From Gambelia wislizenii (Eukaryota > Chordata > Lepidosauria > Squamata > Crotaphytidae): a stretch of 64,000 nucleotides of DNA. The notes below the pieces were generated by a model. It ran no database searches and was not told the origin of the DNA. It was given only the letters and a program-made list of their open reading frames with translations. The first letter of the stretch is position 1. Each line of letters begins with the position of its first letter. The translations under genes and the position numbers were made by a program. Below, piece by piece: positions 55,998 to 64,000 of the stretch. The DNA lies in the NCBI GenBank assembly GCA_030847615.1, contig JAUMIR010000002.1:112848309-112912308 (forward strand). Reading direction: 5' to 3'.

Positions 55998-56626
55998 AGA
56001 AATTATCAGACGACCTTTGAACTACAGAACAGAGATGGCAGGAGAGTGTCAAAGGGCTCTCTTTTCAGATGATGTCATCCCTGTCTAGTTCTGCTCCTCT
56101 GCACCCTCTGTTCAGGTTGCGTTCTCTTCTATTGATGGATTAATCCATCAATAGATCACCTGTTCCATTTCTATAAAGGAATAACGGGCTTGTGAAGAGG
56201 TGTCCCATTATGCTGGTGCTGTGACAGCCATGGTGGGAGGTCCCTCCCAAAGACTTCCAGGTGCGATCGGATAAGGAAGTAAGCGGCACCCTTGTTTTCC
56301 CCCTTCCCGGGTTACTTGTTAAATGTTTAGGGTGTTTGGGGGCTTTGTTTTCTTTTTTGACGTTTGCTTTACTTTTTATTTTTAAATTTCCTGCCCATCG
56401 TTCTCTTGCGAGAATGGGCAGGATTTGCTTTACAGGACATGAATGTAGCTTTACGACAGCTGCACTCACTCCCAGAGGGCTGAGGGGAAGGAGAGCAGTT
56501 ACTACTGTGGCATAAGGTAGGTGTCTGAATTTTTTTTAAAAAAAATGGAACAGGGACAGGACTGGGGTGGGAGTGGGGGGGGTGGCGAGACAGGGACACT
56601 ATCAGACAGTTCATCTGATAATCTCC
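55998..56626. mobile_element. T-family DNA transposon (T9)
   Basis: Starts AGAAATTATCAGACGACC and ends CATCTGATAATCTCC. Interior GATGGATTAATCCATCAATAG, CTCTTGCGAGAATGGGCAGG and GCTGCACTCACTCCCAGAG follow T8. Flanks ATC and ACT do not match. Confidence 0.8.
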
Positions 56627-57172
56627 ACTGTGTTATTTTTTCTGGAAGTAATATAGGCAGCACAGATTTAGAACCAGTGGTGTTCCACATATAGAAAATA
56701 GTAGTTGTGTGCTTGACATAATATTCAGAGAACTTTTTTAATGGTGAGAACAGTGTGACAAGGAAACCAATTACTGCAGACAGGTAGGCTCTCCTTTACT
56801 GTACCTCACCAAGCAGAGACAAGGTCAGGGGTGGGCTGCTGTGGAGGGATCAGGGGGCATTTTTTATCCCTAAACCCATCTAAAGGTCACATCAGTGGAT
56901 ATAATGTGACCAGAAGTAGCATCATATTTTGCAGCAGTTTTGAGCCATTTTAGTATTTTGTGGTTTTTAAAAAATCACCTGTGATTTTTTTAAAAAAATA
57001 GTGTGGGATCTGGGTGCTTCACGGGGTACAAAGTAACATCACACAGTCCACGTGTGGCTTGCATCCTCCTTTCCCCATCCCTGCACTACTTAAGACAACT
57101 TTGTGGATGCTTTAGCCTTAGATTTTCTGTATTTAGCTGGACGTTCAACTAGACAGCTGCCTTGAGCGCTAT
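56627..57172. other. No gene seen
   Basis: Unassigned DNA with an AAAAAATCACCTGTGATTTTTT hairpin (two arms of about 10 bases) at about 56969-56991. Confidence 0.45.
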
Positions 57173-57471
57173 GGCCTCATCTATACAAGGGGGGGACATA
57201 GTGCCCCGCAGTAATAGCACGTTGCAGCAGCTGCTACTTTTCTTAATGGTGTTTTTTCCCCAACATCTACATAAGGTTTGCATCCAATTGCTGTCCGAAT
57301 GAGGGGGAATGCGCACCCCACTTGCTGTTTTTCAAAAACTTCAGGAAAATCTGCAAAGGCCTTTCCCTCTGAATTTTTGCCATTATAGGGCCCCCTCCTT
57401 CCAAATGCAGTGTAACAACACGGATTCCCATTAAGACAGGTAACAATTAAGACAGGTAACAGGTAACAAGT

Positions 57472-58540
57472 TAACTGTTCAATGGATTTGTAATTGGTTG
57501 ACTGGCTGAACCCAAAGGGTGCTCAGCAATGGCTCCTCTTCATCTTGGAAAGATGTGACCAGTGGGGTGCCACAGGGTTCTGTCCTGGGCCCAGTGCTAT
57601 TCAACATCTTTATCAATGACTTGGATGAGGGAATTAGGGGCATACTTACCAAATTTGCAGATGACACCAAATTAGGAGGAGTAGCTAATACCCTGGAGGA
57701 CAGGATCAAAATTCAAAATGACCTGGATAAACTGGAGAGCTGGGCCAAACCTAACAAAATGAAATTCAATACGGAGAAATGTAAGGTACTGCACTTAGGG
57801 CAAAAAAAATGAAATGCATAGATATAGGATGGGGGAGACCTGGCTGAACGAGACTACATGTGAAAGGGATCTAGGAGTCCTAGTAGACCACAAGTTGAAC
57901 ATGAGTCAAAAGTGTGATGCGGCAGCTAAAAAGGCCAATGCAATTTTGGGCTACATCAATAGAAGTATAGTGTCCAGATCAAGGGAAGTAATAGTGCCAC
58001 TCTATTCTGCCTTGGTCAGACCTCACCTAGAATACTGTGTCCAGTTCTGGGCACCACAATTCAAAAAGGATATGGACAAATTGGAGCACGTCCAGAGAAG
58101 GACGACTAAAATGCTGAAAGGTCTAGAAACCATGCCTTATGAGGAGAGACTTAGAGAGCTGGGTATGTTTAGCCTGGAAAAAATCCAGTTAAGAGGCTAT
58201 ATGATAGCCCTGTTTAAGTATTTGAAGGGGTGTCACGCTGAGGATGGAGCAAGCTTGTTTTCTGCTGCTCCAGAGATTGGAACACGGAGCAATGGATGCA
58301 AGCTCCAGGAACAGAGATTCCACCTCAACATTAGGAGCTGTTCGACAGTTGAACACACTCCCTCGGAGCGTGGTGGGGTCTCCTTCTTGGAGGTCTTTAA
58401 ACAGAGGCTGGATGGCCACCTGTCAGGGATGCTTTGATTGTGATTTCCTGTGTGGCAGGGGGTTGGACTGGATGACCCTCGTGGTCTCTTCCAACTCTGC
58501 AGTTCTATGATTCTATGATTCTATGATTCTATGATTCTTT
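57472..58540 (+). mobile_element. CR1 LINE nested in Q-C, 5'-truncated
   Basis: Begins in the RT at CTGTTCAATGGATTTGTAATTG and ends in four or more ATTCTATG repeats at about 58503-58537. The local duplication AATTAAGACAGGTAACA / GGTAACAGGTAACAAG at the left edge may be target-site or slippage sequence. Confidence 0.9.
57519..58437 (+). pseudogene. CR1 ORF2 fragment with palm, thumb and C-terminus
   Basis: Frame 57519-57812 has [20 protein letters not shown] and [19 protein letters not shown], with both catalytic Asp residues intact. A frameshift in the A-run at about 57802-57809 moves to frame 57814-58437, with CERDLGVLVDHKLNMSQK, LVRPHLEYCVQFWAPQFKK, RELGMFSLEKIQLRGYM and LFSAAPEIGTRSNG, ending FKQRLDGHLSGML at the expected CR1 C-terminus. 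It is the nearest to complete of the CR1 C-terminal halves, but lacks the endonuclease and RT N-terminus. Confidence 0.9.
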
Positions 58541-58584
58541 TCCTCTAATTCAACAAGGAGTATTTTCACCATTTAGACAACCCC

Positions 58585-59085
58585 TATGATTCCATGAACT
58601 TTTATGCCTAGAAAACGTCTCAGTAAGGATGCTCAAAAGCATGAAGAGATTTTTAAACTTGCCACAATTTCCTTTGTTACATCTGAAAAAATGATGTTTC
58701 TCAAAATACTGGAACATGGTTGTGATCTGGTTATAGGAATTCAGTTTGGAAGATGTGGGGTTGCACTAGAAGCCATTTTTGAACCAGGATCTAAAATTTC
58801 CTTCAATGGATCTGACCACCAACAGTTAACACTGAGGAAATCCCTCATATATTGTTAACAGGACATCTCCATGCAAGGAAATGATGTACCTACAACATAT
58901 CCTAGCACTTGCATAGCATCTGCTGAGGGAAAAAGGGACAATCCCAAAAAAAGAGACTGGAACAATAGATCATACCCTTATTACATGTACACTCTGAGGG
59001 ATATTTTTCATCAGTTTGGATACAACAGTTATCACCATCATCAGCATCTTCATGCTTGAACATTACTGAAGGTAATATACAGTGA
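58585..59085. other. Unassigned DNA; one 84-codon open frame
   Basis: The frame at 58604-58858 starts MPRKRLSKDAQKHEEIFKLA and is not obviously repeat-derived, but I recognise no domain, splice context or promoter. It is probably chance. Confidence 0.3.
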
Positions 59086-59340
59086 AAAGGGCCACTGTGG
59101 TGTAGTGGTCTGACTGTTGGACTAAGACTCTGGGAGACCAAGGTTTGAATACCCACTCAGCCATGGAAGTCTACTGGGTGACCTTGGGCAAGTCACATTC
59201 TCTCAGAGGAAAGCAAGAGAGCAAGACTTGAACCCTGAACAAGACTTGCCAAGAAAACCCTGTGGTAGGGTGGTAGGGTTGCCTTAGAGACACCATAAGT
59301 CAGAAATGACTTGAAGATGCATGACGACAACAACAACAAC
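59086..59340 (+). mobile_element. tRNA-headed SINE with BovB-like tail (Sauria/ACA type)
   Basis: The head has a pol III A box TGGTGTAGTGG (59098-59108) and B box GGTTTGAATAC (59142-59152). The tail GACACCATAAGTCAGAAATG, then GACTTGAAGATGCATGACG and (ACA)n, matches the reversed 3' end of the BovB at 33541-33600 (GCCATAAGTCAAAGTTGACTTG). Shared tails are how SINEs recruit a partner LINE. Confidence 0.85.
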
Positions 59341-60239
59341 TATACAATCACCATGATTACAAGCCATTGATGACCTTCTCCTCCCTGAATTTATCTAATC
59401 ACCTTTGAAAGCTTTCCAAAGTCAATGCAACACCATGTGGTAAGTTCATCTTGTGGTGAATATAATCAAAAGTAGACACCTGGCAATGATTAAATCCAGA
59501 GGGTGGTATTTTTCCAGGTTGCTCAATCTCACATCACCTAAGTTTGTACACCAGCTTGGTTTCAAAATGTGGTGGGTAAATTGTAGCTATTCTAGAGTAG
59601 TGGTAGTTTCCATGGCAGTAAGACTGCAAATAGCTAGCACAGCTAGCTCTTGATGCCTGTTGGGCTATCTCCATCCTTATGTAGAAGATATTAGATGTTA
59701 GAACACTGGGCTATTTTTTGCTTGGGGAAGTGATCTGTCTGTTGGGAACAGGACTGGGTTTTTTTTAAAATACTCAAGACATATGCTAAAATGCTCATAG
59801 CAGAAATGAGCACGCTGCCTCCAGGGGAAGGGGGAAGAATAAGAAAAAGATTAGAAAAAGAGGAGCAGATTTTCCAGCTGTTCAAAACTTTGAACCCAGA
59901 CATGAGAAGATTTTCCGATGTAATCCCTGGGCCAATGACATGGGGACACCAATAAGAAGCTGGTAGCAACCAGAAAAAGTTCTGTTCCGTCTGTCAGGAT
60001 CGGTCCCTGACATTGCCTGTTCCTGCCATTTTTTGCCATTGTTGTTGCTCTGTAAACTTGCTGTAACCTTGCTGTTAATTGTGGTTTCATTCCTCTGTAC
60101 TGGTTAATGAGTGCTTTGTAGCCACTGTGGAAAGGAGGAGTATAACTGTCACTGTGGAATGGAGAGATAACCCAGCAGCTGCCAAGGTTGCCTGAGAAAA
60201 AGGGGATGTACAATTGTCCAGGAAGAAGGGATCAGGGGA
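59341..60239. other. Unassigned DNA; repeat scrap at about 59365-59455
   Basis: CCCTGAATTTATCTAATCACC then GCAACACCATGTGGTAAGTTC corresponds to part of the repeat seen at 40.85 kb. No gene seen. Confidence 0.4.
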
Positions 60240-61009
60240 TGATGGATGACCTCTCTCTGGCTTTTCTTCGCAAATGAAGATTCAGGAAGGACTCATCCTG
60301 AGCTTTCTGCAAGCACGCTGATGACTAAAAAGGCCAATCCGAGATAGACAAGTCCGGTTGCAGAAAGCACAGCAGAAGGTCTCCTTAGGTGATGTTTCTG
60401 GGTTGTGATTCTTTCTGCGTTGCCGTTTCTCTTCAAGATTTGTTCAGCGTGAGTTCTCAAATAAGGCTGCAGCTTTGTAGATAGTGCATCTCCATGCCTC
60501 CTGATGTGATGCCAGGGTGAACCATTGTTGGTGATCAATTTGGCCGAGCCTGAGATGTTTTTTCAGGGAGACCTTGTATCACTTTTTTGGAGTGCCCATC
60601 TTACGCTGACCCGTGGCGAGTTCACCATAGACTACTATTTTGGGGAGGCGATGGTCCTCCATCATAGAAATGTGCCCTGCCCAGCACAGCTATGTTCTCA
60701 ATATCATGGCCTCAATGCTGGTGATCCCTGCTTGCTCAAGGACAGCAACATTCATCACATAGTCAGTCCAGTGTATATTTAGGATTGTGCATATACAGCC
60801 ACTGATGAAAGTGTTCAAGGTGTTGTAAGTGGTGGCGATAGGTGACCCATGTTTCAGACCCGTAAAGGAGAATAGACAGTACAATGGTTCTATACACATT
60901 GATTTTTGTGCTTCACCTCAGGTGTTTATTACTCCAGACTCTTTTGTAGAAGTCTTCCAAATGCTCTATATGCCTTTGCTAATCTGTGATCAAGGTCTAT
61001 ATCAATACT
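60240..61009 (-). pseudogene. LINE ORF2 C-terminus with a Cys/His finger (clade unassigned)
   Basis: Minus strand, frames shifting. From 5': DLDHRLAKAYRAFGRL near 60950-61000, then PPKIVVYGELATG and GTPKK with LKKHLRL, HQEAWRCTIYKAAALFE, and a terminal CAFCNRTCLSRIGLFSHQRAC at about 60310-60370, which is a C-x2-C...H-x3-C finger. I know this ending from non-LTR retrotransposons with a C-terminal zinc finger, but cannot place the clade. A CR1 insertion cuts it, and about 40 bases (61664-61705, encoding DAKIDKE twice) continue beyond. The small copy at 21456 is its 3' end. Confidence 0.7.
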
Positions 61010-61660
61010 GCTCTTACTGTCAAAAATTTCCTCCTAATGTTGAGGTGGAATCTCTGTTCCTGGAGCTTGCATCCATCGCTCTGTGTTCCAGTCTCTGGAG
61101 CAGCAGAAACCAAACCTGCTCCATCCTCAGCGTGACACCCCTTCAAATACTTAAACAGGGCTATCATATCGCCTCTTAACCATCTTTTTTCCAGGCTAAA
61201 CATACCCAGCTCCCTAAGTCTCTCCTCAGAAGGCATGGTTTCCAGACCTTTCACCATTTTAGTTGCCCTTTTCTGGACATGCTCCAATTTGTCAATATCC
61301 TTTTTGAATTGTGCTGCCCAGAATTGGGCACAGTATTCTAGGCGAGGTCTGACCAAGGCAGAAAAGAGTGGCACTATTACTTCCCTTGATCTAGGCACTA
61401 TACTTCTATTGATACATTTCTATTCTATTGATTCTATTCTATTGATATATATTATATTATATATTCTATTAAGAGCTGTTCGGCAGTGGAACACACTCCC
61501 TCAGAGCGTGGTGGGGTCTCCTTCCTTGGAGGTCTTTAAACAGAGGCTGGATTGCCAACTGTCGGGGATGCTTTGATCAAGATTTCCTGCATGGCAGGGG
61601 GTTGGACTGGATGGCCCTCGTGGTCTCTTCCAACTCTACAATTCTATGATTCTATGATTC
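61010..61660. mobile_element. CR1 LINE with 5' inversion
   Basis: 61010-61413 is CR1 on the minus strand (frame 60997-61398: LVRPRLEYCAQFW, RELGMFSLEKRWLRGDMIAL). 61471-61660 is CR1 on the plus strand to the 3' end. In the consensus the minus part stops at AAGAGC and the plus part starts at AAGAGC, so together they form one continuous CR1. Between lies 57 bases of AT-rich filler. Confidence 0.7.
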
Positions 61661-61699
61661 TTTGTCAATCTTGGCATCTTCTTTGTCAATCTTGGCATT

Positions 61700-61995
61700 T
61701 TCTAGGTCCTCCAAGGCAACTCTACAGTATTTTAAACTGGAAGTCCCATTATTTTGCCACAAGGCTAGAGAGCCCATCCTGCGCTTTGATGCTCTTTGTC
61801 AGACCCTTCAGTTTTGACCTGTCTGGCATGGGAGACCCTACCAGTGGCTATTATGCCACCACCAGCATAGCTCAAAACATCATTAGGGTATGCAAGCCTC
61901 TCTCCCATGACAAGGGGGCATCAATGGAGAGGGATGGATAACCAATAGCTTTGTAACCCACCAGATTTTGTAGATTGCCAAATGCTTTTAGTAAA
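61700..61995. other. N-family scrap then unassigned DNA
   Basis: TTTTCTAGGTCCTCCAAGGC and TTTTAAACTGGAAGTCCCAT at 61698-61755 are internal N-family sequence without termini. The rest is unassigned. Confidence 0.5.
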
Positions 61996-62249
61996 CAGTA
62001 GGACCCCCATATCCACTGATTCATTATCCACTGATTCAATTACCCACAGGACACAAAACAGAACACCTACCATAGAGTCTTCCTAGAAAATGTGTCCTCT
62101 CTAGCCATTTTCTAGGTCCTCTAAGGCAACTCTATGGTATTTTAAACTGGAAGTCCCATTATTTTCAATGGCATTCACCATTATCCATCATTTTCAGTAT
62201 CCACGCCTCTCCCCACAACCAATCCCCAGCAGATAAGGGGGTCCTACTG
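61996..62249. mobile_element. Tigger-like non-autonomous element N2
   Basis: Starts CAGTAGGACCCCCATATCC and ends GGGGGTCCTACTG, with TA on the right. Core GTCTTCCTAGAAAATGTGTC as in N1. Confidence 0.88.
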
Positions 62250-62909
62250 TACACACAATTTAAAAGTCCCAAGTAACCCAGGGAGCATCACAAAAAGAGC
62301 AAAACTTACCTGGATGTCCCATTCTGACCCAGAAGTACCAATTCCTAACCTTGGCAGACTCCTAATCCTAACCTTGACAGATCCAGCTCTCACTCCAGAC
62401 CAAATGTCATACACCAGCCTTTTCAAAATCCCCTCAGACATTCCACCAATCACCACCCACTGCCAGCATTCCATCCTCTCACTCTCTCCTGGTAGATCCT
62501 TACAACACTACTACACAGTGCTACACAGTTACTACACATAACTATATTACCTGAATTTATCTAATGAATCAATAACATTTCCTCCCCCACAAGGGTCCAT
62601 AACATCACAGCTCTCTGTTAGTCTTTTAGGTTATTTATTAGATTCAAGCATAGATATACAAACATACACACTCCCTTCAGGGGAAAACATACACATTGCC
62701 ACATCTTAGGTACATTGTTTTCATTACATTACATGTAAGGCATCACACATTTATTACATTATAGCATATAGCAAGTAAGACGTTACACTTTCATAAGGAC
62801 TGAACCATTATACAGTCTGCATCTCTTTAGCAGGCTTCTCTATCATGACACATAGAGGAACATTACCATCTTAAACAATATAACTTAGCCATTTATCCAC
62901 TTAGGAATA
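62250..62909. other. T-like scrap and AT-rich unassigned DNA
   Basis: TTTAAAAGTCCCAAGTAACCC ... AAAACTTACCTGGATGTCCC at 62259-62320 resembles T interior sequence (compare 13.8 and 18.8 kb), without ends. From 62480 on: AT-rich with CATTACATTACATG runs. Confidence 0.45.
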
Positions 62910-63160
62910 CAGTAGGACCCTGTATCCACTGATTCATTATCCACTGATTCAATAATCCATGGGACACAAAGCAACACACCTACCACAGAGTCTTCTTAGA
63001 AAATGTGTCCTCTCTAGCCATTTTCTAGGTCTTCCAAGGCATCTCTATAGCATTTTAAACCAGAAGCCCCATTATTTTAAATTGTGTTCGCTATTATCCA
63101 TGGTTTTTGGTATCCACACACACACCGAACCAATCCCCAACGGATATGTGGGTCCTATTG
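62910..63160. mobile_element. Tigger-like non-autonomous element N3
   Basis: Starts CAGTAGGACCCTGTATCC and ends GTGGGTCCTATTG, with TA at 62908-62909 and 63161-63162. It inserted into the AT-rich interval. Confidence 0.88.
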
Positions 63161-64000
63161 TACATCAACATCTGCTGTGGAACTATACATCTCAAAACAG
63201 GCATCTAAAGGGTTAATATCCCTAGACATTGTTATATTTAACAACACCCATTGTATCTATAAACATCCATAATGGGCATCCATTACAATCATAATAGGAA
63301 ATATATCTATTTAGCATAGCCTAATTGAAAACAAAGATTTGCTCTTCTCTTACCAGCATTGTCAGTCATTATCAACATGCCTGGGTTATTAGCTAGAAAC
63401 AACACAACTGTTTATGAACAGAGTTCTTCATATATTGGAGACTTGCAATCAGTCTGACTTCTGTCTCCTCTCAGCTTATTTTATATCTTTCCTAGTCTAA
63501 TCAGCTGACATATATGGCCCAATGAGATAACAGACATGTTATTTCATTTATACAAACATCCTTTTCTCCACCAATCAAGGTCTTGGAGGTGACATTATGC
63601 ACCAGGTACTGTTGGCTTCTGACTACCATCCAGTGGGTGCCTTTAACGCAGCAACTGCTTTTGGGTTCATTATCAGTCAAGGCATTTTTTATACTAGCTT
63701 TTCAATGCTGATGGTTATATTGGTGTTTTTATATCTTTGTTTATAATTGTTTTGGCCTTCTGCTTGGATTGGGCATGTGTCTATGCTCTTAGTAACACAC
63801 ACACACACACATTCTACAATACACAAAGCTTTCTGCTTTAAGTTTTATATTCCTCATGACCTATTATTTACATTTCCTGAGGCTTAAATTTCAGAAACTT
63901 TAAACCAAATCAGTACTCAGCCTGTAACAGTTGGACAACACATTGGACATTGTCACTTCCAGGGGACATTTCCAGAACCATTTTCAGCAAACACAGTAGG
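63161..64000. other. No gene seen; (CA)n at about 63795-63810
   Basis: AT-rich DNA similar in texture to 62480-62909, perhaps one repeat split by N3, but no family was recognised. Confidence 0.4.

Larger units (their letters stand above)
57173..58584. mobile_element. Q-family DNA transposon (Q-C) split by a CR1
   Basis: Left part 57173-57470 (CTCATCTATACAAGGGGGG, GGCCTTTCCCTCTGAATTTTTG, GGGCCCCCTCCTTCC, CCCATTAAGACAGGTAAC); right part about 58541-58584 (AACAAGGAGTATTTTCACC, ATTTAGACAACCCC). In Q-B the two edges are contiguous. Confidence 0.75.

Noticed and set aside
58604..58858. 84-codon frame starting MPRKRLSKDAQKHEE
   Set aside because: No recognised domain, no splice or promoter context; length is within chance for AT-balanced DNA.
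59098..59160. tRNA gene
   Set aside because: Pol III boxes are present, but the sequence runs into a SINE body with a BovB tail.
1..64000. A CRISPR array, prokaryotic operon or other novel encoded system
   Set aside because: No regularly spaced direct repeats, no ribosome-binding-site-led gene strings; the content is vertebrate interspersed repeats. The notable signals are structural outcomes of transposition, not a new gene system.

Overview
The window looks like intergenic or intronic DNA from a squamate reptile, most likely an iguanian-type lizard. The basis is the mix of repeats seen together: 5S rRNA-headed SINEs of the 5S-Sauria type, a tRNA-headed Sauria-type SINE whose tail matches the BovB 3' end, BovB/RTE, several CR1 LINEs ending in ATTCTATG units, an L1, Penelope-like elements (PLEs) and many short DNA transposons. 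I can support no host protein-coding exon, no cellular rRNA or tRNA gene, and no CRISPR array. Almost every open reading frame is a decayed transposon frame or a chance frame in low-complexity or palindromic DNA.

Layout. 0-7 kb: 5S SINE, a degenerate CR1, a possible solo LTR, then a minus-strand CR1 split by an inverted-repeat PLE. 7-24 kb: short inverted-repeat transposons (families called T, U, V, Q and P here), two Tigger-like elements, 5S SINEs and a BovB scrap. 24-31 kb: the most nested region. Foldback elements sit inside a Tigger-like element and inside each other, and an L1 with a twin-priming structure lies inside a Q transposon. 31-37 kb: CR1 ends, a BovB whose reverse-transcriptase core is deleted, another CR1, and a 1.0-kb GC-rich hAT element with a perfect 8-bp target duplication. 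37-49 kb: Q, T, U, V and S repeats, 5S SINEs and a second hAT of 1.6 kb. 49-52 kb: two PLE copies, one keeping a GIY-YIG endonuclease frame, then a MER2/Tigger-like element. 52-64 kb: further Q and T transposons, a CR1 nested in a Q, the tRNA SINE, a LINE tail encoding a zinc-finger-like Cys/His motif that is split by a 5'-inverted CR1, and Tigger-like copies.

How the parts relate. The autonomous-type elements (CR1, L1, BovB, PLE) are all broken, so nothing here should move by itself. BovB-type machinery is the likely past driver of the tRNA-headed SINE, because the tails match. Many short DNA elements have inverted ends beginning GG, often running into TTATCA or TTTTC, and several show 3-bp target duplications. 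That fits one PIF/Harbinger-like group of non-autonomous elements whose transposase is not in the window. Family letters T, P, Q, U, V, Y, S, N, M and W are my own labels. Family assignments come from reading motifs by eye; no database search was run.
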